From: Tubiluchus corallicola
Taxonomy: Eukaryota > Priapulida > Priapulimorpha > Priapulimorphida > Tubiluchidae
Direction: 5' to 3'
Assembly (NCBI GenBank): GCA_030141605.1
Contig: JAQGDQ010000927.1
Location: forward strand, 1-64,000
DNA: 64,000 nt
Within the stretch, counting starts at the first letter, position 1. Each line of letters starts with the position of its first letter. Of the stretch, positions 11,668 through 22,085 are shown one piece after another. The notes under the pieces are model-generated. The model ran no database searches. It worked only from the letters and a program-made list of their open reading frames with translations, and was not told where the DNA came from. The translations under genes and the position numbers were made by a program.

Positions 11668-12418
11668 GGCAACACTTGTTTAGACTATATGGAGATGCAA
11701 CACTTGTTTAGACTATATGGAGGTGCAACACTTGTTTAGACTACATGGAGGTGCAACACTTGTTTAGACTATATGGAGGTGCAACACTTGTTTAGACTAT
11801 ATGGAGGTGCAACACTTGTTTAGACTATATGGAGGTGCAACACTTGTTTAGACTATATGGAGGTGCAACACTTGTTTAGACTATATGGAGGTGCAACACT
11901 TGTTTAGACTATATGGAGGTGCAACACTTGTTTAGACTATATGGAGGTGCAACACTTGTTTAGACTATATGGAGGTGCAACACTTGTTTAGACTATATGG
12001 AGGTGCAACACTTGTTTAGACTATATGGAGGTGCAACACTTGTTTAGACTATATGGAGGTGCAACACTTGTTTAGACTATATGGAGGTGCAACACTTGTT
12101 TAGACTATATGGAGGTGCAACACTTGTTTAGACTATATGGAGGTGCAACACTTGTTTAGACTATATGGAGGTGCAACACTTGTTTAGACTATATGGAGGT
12201 GCAACACTTGTTTAGACTATATGGAGGTGCAACACTTGTTTAGACTATATGGAGGTGCAACACTTGTTTAGACTATATGGAGGTGCAACACTTGTTTAGA
12301 CTATATGGAGGTGCAACACTTGTTTAGACTATATGGAGGTGCAACACTTGTTTAGACTATATGGAGGTGCAACACTTGTTTAGACTATATGGAGGTACAA
12401 CACTTGTTTAGACTATGT
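11668..12418. repeat. 28-bp minisatellite, about 27 units
   Basis: Highly uniform units GCAACACTTGTTTAGACT plus ATATGGAGGT. Only the ends show changes. It lies in the ALDH3 intron between exons 4 and 5. The very high uniformity suggests recent expansion. Confidence 0.98.
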
Positions 12419-13026
12419 TTAGACTATATCTATGCAGATATATATATGGTGGGAAGTAATAAAAATATTATTATACTAGAGGGGAATTGGATTTATTAAG
12501 TAGCTGGATTTATAAACTGAAAAGACTTATCAAGTAGCAATTTCAATGTCATTATACAGCGCGTCTTGTTTATTTATAAAGCGAAGACCCTTAACACACT
12601 TAAACTCAACAGAAAAAGCTTTTTCAGTAAAACACAATAATTTATTAACATCCATATAAGAATTGTTCCTATAAGAATGCATTCCTAGCATTCAATTTCA
12701 ATTCAATTCAAAGGTTTTATTCATCTCTAATCTAATATTTATAGCGCAAATGCAACAAATTGTGCAAATTTGTAGATTCATTAATAGAAAAGTAAACGAT
12801 TTTTTTATCAATTCTCTTTATATAATTAATATTTTTAAATAAATGCACCAGAATTTAGGCATTACTTCATTCCAAGAAGCAATTAAGAGCCTTTGTTGTA
12901 CATACTAAGCTGATGATTGATAATTCTATACTAGTAAGACTACATCTGCCGGCTAATATATTCAGTTAATTGGATCAATATACTTCCAACCCAAAATGAG
13001 TCTATTAAGCTGCACCTGCAATAATA

Positions 13027-13570
13027 CAGTAACCCAGCATAACTCAAATCCAACCGAACCGAAAAAAACTTTGAGTTAGGCGATGTCGACCATTTTCTAG
13101 CATAGAAACTCTAAACCCGTCCTCCAGACGATGAGCTAAATAGAAGGCAGAAAGTCAACCCTTCCATACATAAACAACGAGATTTGATGACAATTACATA
13201 AAGAATATGAAATTATGTAGCGAAACACAATTTTTTTTATGTTACAAAAAGACACGTACACAACACTGTTAAACAATATGACAGTAAGATTATCAACGTC
13301 TCGTAAGGCGCGACTTGCAAGTCATCAGAATCTTCCGGAAGACGACAATGTTCCGAGTTGTACGAAACTTTTCATTTTTTTAGTGTATAAATTGCATTTT
13401 TGACTTAGGCGTAGTAAATTACACGTATTTTCATTAAATGCACCATAACTTTTTGAGTTATGCGAAATTTGCGTTAAGAGACGTTTTTTGTGGCAAAAAT
13501 GGAGGATTTCATCCGTTCCACTGAAAGCAGAAATTCAGTTATGTGATTTTAAGTTATGCGGAGTTTACAG
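13027..13570. mobile_element. pogo/Tigger-like non-autonomous element
   Basis: 544 bp flanked by TA on both sides (13025-13026, 13571-13572). The ends CAGTAACCCAGCATAACTCA and (reversed) CTGTAAACTCCGCATAACTT are inverted repeats. TA targets and CAGT-type ends fit Tc1/mariner-pogo. No transposase frame was seen. Confidence 0.72.
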
Positions 13571-13801
13571 TAATTTGCTTCAGTGGTTTTTAAGGTGATG
13601 ATAGCTTAGTTATGGTTAAATTCATAAATACACATGCACATGTATAATGTTGCCACTTATTTATGTATTACTACAACCTTAGATAACGAAAATGCTACAG
13701 AAAAGTGATTTCGGTTGCCATGACGATAATCTAATGCCATACCGGTAACAAATGAATTACTCACCAGTCTATAAAATAACATTTTCTAAATTGAGTATTA
13801 C

Positions 13802-13937
13802 CAGCAGCAATGGCTCCTATCAGCGGACACAGTGTGAGCTGGATTGGGTAGTTCCAGGGTGAAATAATTAGTACCACACCAAGTGGATCCGGGTGGATGT
13901 ACGCGGAATCCAGCATTGTGGCATACGTCTTACTCAC
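13802..13937 (-). CDS. ALDH3-like exon 4 (PWNYP exon)
   Basis: 45 codons plus one base; acceptor TTTTCCAG, donor CTG|GTAATA, ending phase 1. The peptide contains [18 protein letters not shown], then [19 protein letters not shown] and AAG. PWNYP carries the Asn that forms the oxyanion hole in the ALDH superfamily. The sequence is strongly ALDH3-like and fully intact. Confidence 0.97.
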
Positions 13938-14193
13938 CTGGAAAATTGAGTCCGTAGATTTTGAACAGATACCACAAAAACTTTTTCATAAAATATACAG
14001 TGTTTTTATTTAATTTTATCAGGATCGCTACGGGCAAATGAAATAATCGAGTGGTCACGATAGGAAGCTTAGCAACCAAAGTTATGCATTACTGAGCCTG
14101 GTTATTAAATGGATGGGTAACCAGCTGGAAAATGCCTTATCACCTGCAGCAACTTATCCTGTTCATATTTATCAAATATAATGTGTGCACACC

Positions 14194-14585
14194 CAATAAT
14201 CTTTTCACAGTTCCAGCGATTGATGATGATCATGAAAAGGTCAAAGGTCAAGTGTACCAAACAACGCATTTGTATACACTCGACAACGCTTCACAGCTTA
14301 TGCTACTGTAATAGTAACAGTTTTAACAGGTATCTATAATCTTACCTAGTTCATTTTTTCTTGTTCCAAGCAAGAACCTGCTAGTAAATCACCCTACACA
14401 CAGACTAATGCATAATTAAGTAATGTCCACGTGAAACAATTGACATTACTAAACTGATGTGGCAGACGGCTTTGTTTTACACCCACACGTAACGCGACAG
14501 TTGTAATTAAGACGGGTTGCTGTGGTACAATTGTGTTGTAGCAACCGTGTGTGCACACAACGAAACTGTAAAAAGGTTATTATTG
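14194..14585 (+). mobile_element. MITE family C, copy in ALDH3 intron 3
   Basis: 392 bp. Left end CAATAATCTTTTCACAGTTC and the reverse complement of the right end (CAATAATAACCTTTTTACAG) are inverted repeats. A related copy lies at 44108-44510. Contains a perfect DR1 (14238-14250). Confidence 0.72.
14238..14250 (+). promoter_or_regulatory. perfect DR1 nuclear-receptor motif
   Basis: AGGTCAAAGGTCA, two AGGTCA half-sites spaced by one base, the consensus for RXR heterodimers of PPAR type or HNF4. It lies in an ALDH3 intron inside a MITE. Binding is not shown. Confidence 0.5.
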
Positions 14586-14718
14586 CGCCTAACACACCTT
14601 TGTAAGTTAATGCATTACCTTAGCTGATTATTTTTATAACGAGGGAGGTTTCTATGCGACTGTAGTCATCTACATTGAATACAAACTCTAACTTACTGAA
14701 CGTGCTAATTATTATTAT

Positions 14719-15289
14719 AGGAAAACCAGATGATTATTTAAACTCAATGAAATTTTAATTTACTGTCCAAAATATACATTTTCTTACCTATAAAAGTTTG
14801 TAACTGTTTCTCATATTTTAATAATTAGCTTAGAAAGTTAATTAATGGCAACCGAACTCAGCTATTGCTTACGTCAGAAACTAACCACAGCTTGTGCAAT
14901 AACAGGCATCTTCCCTTGTGCATCAAGCACATTTGCGTGAGTGTTACTGTTTAAACGCATGATGTCACGAAAAATGAGCTCTACATCATATGATGTCAGA
15001 TAACACTGCAGTTCATGATCATGGTTATCATGACACCGCCTTTTATTTGTCGGTCACGCGCACGTGACAAAAAGGTGCCATTGCCAATCCTAGTAGATAC
15101 ACTATGCCGCATAGCCCTAGCAAAAAGAGTGACGAGGTAGCTTTGAAAATTTAATAAGATTTAACTATCCGAGGAAATTATTATTTAATCTAAGCTTTGA
15201 TTTAAGAAACGCTGTGGTAGTTTTCAATAGCTTAGAGCATTCTTTATTTTGAACTAATGATTACAGCAATCGTCCGGTTTTCCTTTAAA
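14719..15289 (+). mobile_element. MITE family B, copy in ALDH3 intron 3
   Basis: About 570 bp. Left end AGGAAAACCAGATGATT and right end AATCGTCCGGTTTTCCTTTAA are inverted repeats of each other. The interior has TACTGTCCAAAATATAC, GATGTCACGAAAAATG and CACGTGACAAAAAGG. Non-coding. Confidence 0.8.
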
Positions 15290-15419
15290 TTTACACGACG
15301 TTGACAACAGGTACAAAAATGAGAATGAAAAAGGCAGTAAAGATCTTGTCAAAATAACGTGCTATAAAAACAATTAATTTATAAAAAAATTATGCCAGAA
15401 GTCATGATAGAGCAGGTAC

Positions 15420-15515
15420 CTTCTGTGGAGAAGTCCATTTGCGCAAGTTCTGCAGACAATAAACAAGATCATTCTTGCAAAAGTCAACTTCAAAAACTAA
15501 CGACTCAAGTTTCGG
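15420..15515 (-). CDS. ALDH3-like exon 3
   Basis: 32 codons, phase 0 at both ends, acceptor TTTAATTTAG and donor AAG|GTACCT. The peptide begins PKLESLVFEVDFCKNDL and ends LRKWTSPQK. It corresponds to the block of ALDH3 proteins between DLxK and the TMLDxAY motif, which carries an E-V/I-x-F/I-x-x-x-x-x pattern and a W-P pair. It is less conserved than its neighbours. A plus-strand open frame over the same bases (15392-15634) is its shadow. Confidence 0.9.
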
Positions 15516-16199
15516 CTAAATTAAAGAAAAAAGCAGAAGCAGTAAGAATTAGAACACAATCTCTACTTTTTTCTACAAACATTATTACACATTGTTTTTT
15601 TTTAAATTTTAATGCACTAAACAAGAAAATTTAAAGGACACAAAGTCCCAGATAAGAGTGTACAGTTAATAACTACCACTCAGAAACCTGGTTTGGCCCG
15701 GAGTCTCCTAAAATTCAGCCATACATCTATGCTTCAGTCAGATTTTTGAAAAATTCTGAGATCTCCTAATTTCGACTATTGCATTAAAATTTAAGTGAGT
15801 GGATCTTGCATGCCGTTGAACGTCAAGAACTAAGCTAAAAACAGCGGACTCTCTCTCAAAGTAAAATAGAAACTTATTAGATTAACTTTAAACAGTTACA
15901 TGCCTTCATCATTTAATCCCATCTAGATTTTTTTCTAACTTTATTTCAGTTTAGCTTTAATTCACACAACTTAAACTGTGTCCAGAAATCTCAGAAACGT
16001 AAGAAATGCATAGGACTGGGACGGAACTCCAAAAATAGATGTATTGCTTGCACTTTTGTAAGTTTTAGGCTATTAAAGTTTTTTTAGAATCTAAAATCAA
16101 CAAGTTTGTTTGTACAACTTTGTGGTTTAATTTTCTTGATTTTTGTTTCTGAAAAAACCTCGTTAGACGTCTCCCAGGCCACAACCCTTAGCTGACCAT

Positions 16200-16695
16200 T
16201 GTCTCCTGGTTTCAGTTGGTGACGAGGAGGCAATCCTTGTAAAAGACTGACAAGCTAGCAACCCTAGCAAAAGAGTAATGAGGTGGCAACCCTAACAAAA
16301 GAGTAAGAAGTGGTAACCCTAGTAAAAAGAGTAACGGAGTGGCAACCCTAGTAAAAGAGTAATGAGGTGGCAACCCTAGCAAAACATTTACGAGGTGGCA
16401 ACACTAGTGAAAGAGTAACAAGGTGGCAACCCTTGTAAAACAGGGATGAGGTGGCAGCCCTAGCAAAAAGAGTAACGAGGTGGCAACCCTAATAATAGTG
16501 ATGAGGTGGCAACCCTAGTGAAAGAGTAACGAGATGGCAACCCTTGTAAAACAGTGATGAGGTGGCAACCCTAGTGAAAAAGTAACGAGGTGGCAACCCT
16601 TGTAAAAGAGGGATGAGGTTGCAGCCCTAGCAAAAAGAGTAATGAGGTGGTAACCCTAATAAGAGTGACGAGGTGGCAACCCTAGTAAAAGATTC
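16200..16695. repeat. ~30-bp minisatellite abutting the ALDH3 exon 2 donor
   Basis: Diverged units of the type GAGGTGGCAACCCTAGTAAA, 28-33 bp each, about 16 units. The last unit ends some 12 bases from the donor at 16707. Confidence 0.93.
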
Positions 16696-16706
16696 GTTAT
16701 GCAAAC

Positions 16707-16850
16707 CTTGTGCAAGTCGTTGTTCAAAGCATCGCACAGCTTCCCTTCGTTTTCTTCCAGGAGCCGTTTAAGATTAGTCAACTGAGCGTGACGATAGTTG
16801 ACACTCCTTGTTTTACCCGAGTTAAAAGTGTCACGTAGAATCTTCATCGT
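16707..16850 (-). CDS. ALDH3-like exon 2
   Basis: 48 codons, phase 0 at both ends, acceptor TATTACAG and donor AAG|GTTTGC. The peptide contains LRDTFNSGKTRS, followed by a conserved helix with LLEENEGKLCDALNNDLHK. This matches the first conserved block of ALDH3 enzymes (RxxFxSGxTRxxxxRxxQL...LYxDLxK). The donor sits about 12 bases from a ~30-bp minisatellite that fills the start of the next intron. Confidence 0.95.
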
Positions 16851-17109
16851 CTGTAATATTAAATAAAAGATTTCCATCTGATTTTTTAGAAATAATTGCT
16901 AACATTTTGAAATTAGATTTGGAATCTAAAACTTCAAGCATATACATAAGTATGCTAGACGAATTCATGGATGATGGTTCAACTATTGCTTACAAAATCT
17001 AAAATCTAACATCTAGTCTGGAAATAGATTCTAAATTCCAACAAGCAAACAGACATTTCAAAAACCATTTCATATTACTTTTTCAGTGTATCTCAACATT
17101 CAAAAACAA

Positions 17110-17325
17110 ACAAACAACAAACTAAAGAAGTGTATCTTGACAATCGACAAACAAACAATGAACTGAAGAAGTGTATCTTGACAATCGACAAACAAACAAT
17201 GGAGTGAAGAAGTGTATCTTGACAATCGACAAACAAACAATGGATTGAAGAAGTGTATCTTGACAATCGACAAACAAACAATGGAGTGAAGAAGTGTATC
17301 TTGACAATCGACAAACAAACAACGA
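17110..17325. repeat. 41-bp minisatellite, about 5 units
   Basis: Units contain GAAGTGTATCTTGACAATCG and ACAAACAAACAATG. It lies in ALDH3 intron 1. Overlapping minus-strand open frames here are by-products of the repeat. Confidence 0.95.
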
Positions 17326-17400
17326 ATTTTGTGTTAATAATTATTTTGTTAATAAAAGCATTAAAATATAGAAAATAAAATAAAACAATAAAAAATTCAC

Positions 17401-17481
17401 CTCCGTAAGTTTACTTTGGAAACTTTGGGCATCTTCTACTTGTATTTCTGTAGCATCAACAGCTTTATCAACTTCCATCAT
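17401..17481 (-). CDS. ALDH3-like exon 1 (N-terminus)
   Basis: Encodes 27 residues from the double Met (MMEVDKAVDATEIQ...) to KLTE, then a GAG|GTGAAT donor in phase 0. It is assigned because its reading frame and phase join directly to the conserved start of exon 2. An in-frame ATG lies 39 bases upstream (17518-17520), which would add MNLFIFAYIYSAA; a stop precedes that. A CAG acceptor-like site just before 17481 (TTTACTCAG) means an upstream non-coding exon is also possible. The acidic N-terminal extension is longer than in human ALDH3A2, so the exact start is uncertain. Confidence 0.7.
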
Positions 17482-17812
17482 CGCTGCTGAGTAAATATAT
17501 GCAAATATAAACAAATTCATGCAAAAGTAAAAATACTACAACATACTAGATATGATTAAATCATTATATGTAATTACATGGATATTTTTAGTTTTATAAT
17601 TATAAAAGAACAATAAATAATTGCATGATTTACATACAAAAAATCGCCGCATTCGAAAGCTGAATTTTACCAATGTCATACACCCACTCTGTACATGCTT
17701 GGACAGAGAATAATATCCATTACTTGCAAATCCACTGTACAACAACGGGCAGTTGCGCGTATACTCATATTTTGATACACCAGACAAAAGCGGGAGGTGT
17801 CAGTCCAAATTT

Positions 17813-18000
17813 TCCAAATGTCCGTATTTACTGATACTAAGCTAACACAGTAGGGGCCGTGTATTAGACTCAGAGTAATGCAGAATCAATTGCCTAATTG
17901 TCTCAAAAACATCTAGTGTGCCCTTGTCCAAAAGTATATAAAACTTGTCGGCAATTGACTCAAATAACTCTGCATAATTGACTCTATATTTTTTCTGCAC
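17813..18000. repeat. interspersed repeat (family E), second copy
   Basis: Inverted match to 838-1026, sharing the TGTCCGTATTTACTGATAC and TGTCGGCAATTGACTC blocks. It lies upstream of the first ALDH3 coding exon. Confidence 0.75.
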
Positions 18001-19270
18001 ATGCTTAAATAAAACACTTTTGTGTGACCAATGAGCTTTTACTATCTTTATGTCGTCTTACTTCGCTTTAAATCACCAAAGCAATAGATATTAAACAATT
18101 AAGCTGTGTGGACGCCTCACCAAAATGGGTGAGAATCCAGTGATAAACTCAATTTTCAACTTATTCTAGCACAAATAACAAATAGCAATTCTAGAACAAA
18201 GTGTTGGTTCACACAGCAAAAAAGTGCTGCAGTGATGCTTATGAAGTACTTCAGTCTTCAGTTATAACAGTGTCGGTGAAATACATGATAAAATAAATAT
18301 TTCTTATTTGTCGTTATAAAAGTTGTATAAAACTAAAGCAATGAGGATGCATACGTGATTTGCAAATTTCGTACGCAACAGAAATTTAAACATGTTTATT
18401 CAATGCTTCAATCTGACGTCCACGCATGCACACGGTGTAATGGGGCCCAAAATTCGATTTTTCCCTTAGGGATGGTTTGGATTGACTTGGGTAATGGGGT
18501 GTTCTTGTAACCTGCAATGCACTTGTTTAGCAAATATACTCGTCAGGAATTTACTAAGCAACGCTACGGCGCACGTCATTTACTAAAGTTAGATTAGTTA
18601 CTACGTACTCACTTTCATTTTCAATTCAAAGTTTCAAAACCTCTTACACTGCAATACAAATCATTATCAAAAGTACAAGCGTACACTCATTTACACGTGA
18701 ATTCATTATTTATAACTTAAACTCAGTGAGCTTCTGAATAAGAAATAATAGTTCTGTCGCATTAGTATTACCTATGGTCGCAAAGTTCAAAAATTTGTCA
18801 ACAAATTAGAGAGAACTACACAACACACGCTGTTTTGACGCACTGTACATAAACGTAATAAAACGCACCGGCTAAAGTGGTTTGTATTTAATTCACTGCG
18901 ATTTATTGTATATATTGTGTATCAAATTCTAAAAAAATAATGAATGAAGATATAGTGGCCGATTCAGGACCGCCTGCTATTTTGGATTGGCTTCAAATCC
19001 AGCTTGTTTGGTAATTTTTCGAGACACACATAGCCAGGCTGACCCAAAAGCATCCGAACGATCTGTGTTCAAAAGAAAAGCTCGAGAGACCTACTAGATG
19101 TTTTGGAAGATGTTGATCATGAGTTCAACTCTAATCCCTTTTAGTTTTTTATCATTTTCCTCAAAACGCACAAGGCTTCCACACTGGGTATTGATGGCAT
19201 GATAGATTCTTTACCGACTGAGTACATTGTGTAATAAGTTGTTGTGCACTCTTCTGTTGTCTTTACAGGT
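18001..19270. other. intergenic, nothing recognised
   Basis: AT-rich unique-looking sequence between the ALDH3 5' end and the repeats upstream of the TASK gene. No homology, clear promoter or RNA was seen. Confidence 0.5.
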
Positions 19271-19344
19271 GGTCGACTGGTTAAGCCAGGTAACAATTTG
19301 TAGGTGATCCTCTGCTAACAGCCCGAGTTCGAATTTCACCACCA
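19271..19344 (+). other. tRNA-like sequence (pseudo-tRNA or SINE head)
   Basis: GGTGGTCGACTGGTTAAG resembles an A box region and GAGTTCGAATTTCACCACC a T-arm and acceptor strand that partly pairs with GGTGG. The middle is atypical. A functional tRNA is unlikely. Confidence 0.45.
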
Positions 19345-20206
19345 CTTGTATTTGTGCAAAGAGTTGTTATCTGTGTTATTTATTTGTGTCGTCTCAGTGC
19401 TGTTGTTATCGTTAAGAGATGCTTATAGTAGTTTATGGCTAATATTGCCTGTTTTCCCTTGTTGTCTGAAGTGGGACTATATCGACTGCATGTTTTTCCA
19501 AAAGCATTAGCAGAATTAGCTGGTAAATCAGAAGCAAATTGAAATTGGCAAGAGCACAGAGATTCAGAAAAAACTGTGCCACGACTGGGACGGCTCGAAT
19601 TTAATATAAAGAATTTGCGACACGCCTGTATGGTGAATTTTTTGGGGGTTCTTGGCAGAAATATAATGTTATACTTGTAGTAGACACGACCAACTAATAC
19701 AAACATATAATTTAGTATTTGCACGTAAAGATCCTCAGAAAGCTCAAAATTTTTATTGATAGGCCTAATTCATTACTTCTTGTGTTTTTCAAAGTAATAA
19801 TTGATAAATCAACCATCTTTTACATGCACTTTTCTGTTCAATTTCACTCTCTGCAAGTTGGAATCGAGAAATCATTAGCAGCACCTAATTGATCCTGATG
19901 CACAAACTTGTAACGATCAACGTTAGAACTTCACATATTTCTGTACTGTTTGAAAATTTGATCAAAGTTTATAACTGTTGACCTAAAAGAGCTAAAAAAC
20001 ACGGCAATGCAGTATAGGAAAAATACGAAAAAAATATTAAACACTCAACTTTTAATTTCAAGGAAACTTCAAATCGACATTTTGAAAGTGAATAACGTTT
20101 TCCAAGTATTCGTTGATTTGCATTTCAGAGCCTGTTCTTAGTGCAATTTGCTTTGAAATTATTTCAGTGCGACTGTCTGACTTTGTAAAACTAGTGAAAC
20201 GTTTTT

Positions 20207-20262
20207 GATTTGTTATAAAAATTTGATTTCAGGTTTGACGCCTGACCTTTCTCTAATAGACG
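20207..20262 (+). repeat. 57-bp segment repeated at 21421-21477
   Basis: TTTGTTATAAAAATTTGATT then TCAGGTTTGACGCCTGACC, with an acceptor-like TTTGATTTCAG|G. A solo LTR is inserted 64 bases downstream. No protein was recognised. Confidence 0.75.
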
Positions 20263-20330
20263 TGAATGGCTTCAGACAACAACTGAACAGAAATAATGCT
20301 TGGCTGGTGTATGTTTTGCAACATGATAAC

Positions 20331-20701
20331 TGTTGTGGAGATCGCTGGCATCTATTAGAATTAAATAGAACATTGTAGAATGTTCCGTTAGAATAATCGT
20401 CTTACCGCGTAGAATGTTCTGGAAAGAAACTTTTAGAAGCTTCTCGGGCACGCTATATAAGGCGAACCTAGCCGCTGGGACACACACACGCAGATTCACA
20501 TGGACGCCACTTACACATTCTCTTGTATACTTGTATTTTCAGATACACTTAAACGTTTTCCAGATTTCCACGTTTACTGTAATCATTTCGCGTTCCTTCG
20601 TACTTTCGTGTTGTAGAATTCTCGCTTAATAAACTAGTTTAATTTGATGAAGTGTTTTCTGGTTTTCTCTACGAGCCTTCCGAGAGAAACAAAACACAAC
20701 A
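20331..20701 (+). mobile_element. solo LTR of an LTR retrotransposon
   Basis: 371 bp bounded by TGTTGTG and CACAACA, with identical 5-bp target duplications ATAAC at 20326-20330 and 20702-20706. It contains a TATA box (TATATAAGG, 20454-20462) and a polyadenylation signal (AATAAA, 20628-20633). No internal retroviral-type coding sequence flanks it, so it is a solo LTR left by recombination. The bounded structure and the perfect duplication make this call strong. The superfamily is not determined. Confidence 0.92.
20373..20462 (+). promoter_or_regulatory. heat-shock-element-like cluster and TATA box in the LTR
   Basis: Three HSE-like blocks precede the TATA box: AGAATGTTCCG (about 20377-20387), AGAATGTTCTGGAA (20411-20424, three perfect inverted nGAAn pentamers) and AGAAGCTTCT (20435-20444). 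TATATAAGG follows 10 bases after the last block. This spacing resembles a heat-shock gene promoter. Function is inferred from motifs only. Confidence 0.6.
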
Positions 20702-21420
20702 ATAACACACAGCGCTCAGAGCCGAGAAAACACTCTTTACGATATGTTTTTAGGTCGTGAGGTTTACCAAATCCACCAATCATGTTCTCCTTCACACAAA
20801 AATCCTCACACAAGATTGTGTTCACTTCAATTCAAGATGGCGGAACGAAAATCCGACATCATCAGAAACGCAGATTTCGTTCTACAGTATATTCGTTGAA
20901 ATTTCATGATCATCCATTGCAAATTAACGAAGCCCTGAGTTTTCAAAAAAAGTCTTCCTCAACAATAACAACAACATCCAGTTACAGGTGTACACTCGAC
21001 TAAATGAAATCATTTACTGGCAGTATCGCAAAATCATGAATACCTTGCACAAATTAATCAGTAACGAATTAATCAAACTAAATGTGGCCGGTTACACCAC
21101 CCATCAATGCAGCAACACCTACCTTTATAATATTTTGTTGTATGACATTGTTTACGCATAACTGATGATCTAATTATCGTATTGATTCATTGCATTGCTC
21201 TTTTTAGTTTGTATAGCAGTGGTGGTTTTAGGTTTTGCCACTAGACGACTCAGCTCACTCAGTTTACCTGAAATTAGATTATTTGGTATTCAAATACTAA
21301 ATGGCCTCGTGTTTTACCGTAATATAACTTTGTTCTAACTACCTAAGTTACAGAGTGACAGAGCTTTGCTGGTTTGTCCAAATTCGGTGTGAACCTGTCT
21401 CAAATGTCGCAAACTTTTTT

Positions 21421-21477
21421 CATTTGTTATAAAGATTTGATTTCAGGTTTGACGCTTGACATTTCTCTAATAGACCG
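21421..21477 (+). repeat. second copy of the 57-bp segment
   Basis: Direct match to 20207-20262 with a few changes; the similarity stops just after TCTCTAATAGAC. The downstream frame reads to a stop at 21568 but has no recognised homologue. Confidence 0.75.
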
Positions 21478-21889
21478 TATTGACGAAGACAATGAGTCTG
21501 TGAGGAAAACAATGGTTTTGTCTGCATATGTTTATTTACTGGGAGTGGCTTTAAAATCTATGGTATAGTTAGAAATTGTTGCTTTTTATTTTGCTTATTA
21601 ATTTTTAAAGAATTCGTATAAACGTTAGTTTTACGGTTTCGGCTTTGTTCTGATTAAGCAATTTGCATAGGCGCTCAAGTGTTTCACTAGTGTCACAGAA
21701 TCACGGATTTGAACTATTGACCCCGTGCTTACAATGAGTTGTACCAATAAATGTTTAACTAAAGTACCAATTAATTATCAATACATGACTAGAATCAACG
21801 CAAAATCAAAGTCAGTAGATATTGTAACTCAAACAAGCATGGCTGACAACAAAATTAATATCGAACGAAATAATGATAATCGTGTTATT

Positions 21890-22085
21890 TAAAACCCAAA
21901 GAGCTTTTGCTGACCGTTAATAACAATAATACTCCTCCAAAACTGACCCCAATTTTACCCCAGGTCCAATGCGCCAGTCAGTGCAACAGGAGTACTATTT
22001 TTAAGGTTTGTAGTATGACTCGGCTGCGGTATTGAACTCATGGCCTCCCAGACGGAGTGCGGACTGACTTATCTTATCGCAATGA
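21890..22085 (-). mobile_element. tRNA-derived SINE, copy 2
   Basis: On the minus strand: GTCCGCACTCCGTCTGGGAG, GCCATGAGTTCAATACCGC, CCTTAAAAATAGTACTCCTG, GGGGTAAAATTGGGGTC, then ATTATTGTTATTAAC. It matches 42917-43177 in order. Confidence 0.6.

Larger units (their letters stand above)
1130..17481 (-). other. ALDH3-family aldehyde dehydrogenase locus (gene model, 3' end outside window)
   Basis: Ten minus-strand exons join as 17481-17401, 16850-16707, 15515-15420, 13937-13802, 10044-9959, 8563-8400, 6745-6619, 4973-4870, 4146-4020 and 1200-1130. All introns are GT-AG and all phases agree (0,0,0,1,0,2,0,2,0). Together they encode about 378 residues. The family oxidises medium- and long-chain aldehydes to acids with NAD(P)+; vertebrate ALDH3A2 is the ER-bound fatty aldehyde dehydrogenase. 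Visible motifs are [23 protein letters not shown] (catalytic Glu), NCGQTC (catalytic Cys) and EE|IFGP. The C-terminal part (the FPFGG-type motif and any membrane tail) would lie before base 1. The introns carry four minisatellites, a truncated LTR and several MITEs. Exon calls come from reading homology by eye; no transcript was available. Confidence 0.93.

Noticed and set aside
15392-15634. 80-codon plus-strand frame
   Set aside because: Shadow of ALDH3 exon 3, which has the homology, splice sites and phase on the minus strand.
19271-19344. Functional tRNA gene
   Set aside because: A and B boxes are recognisable but the anticodon arm and acceptor stem do not fold properly.
20414-20629. 71-codon plus-strand frame
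   Set aside because: It lies wholly in the solo LTR promoter/R region and has no homology.
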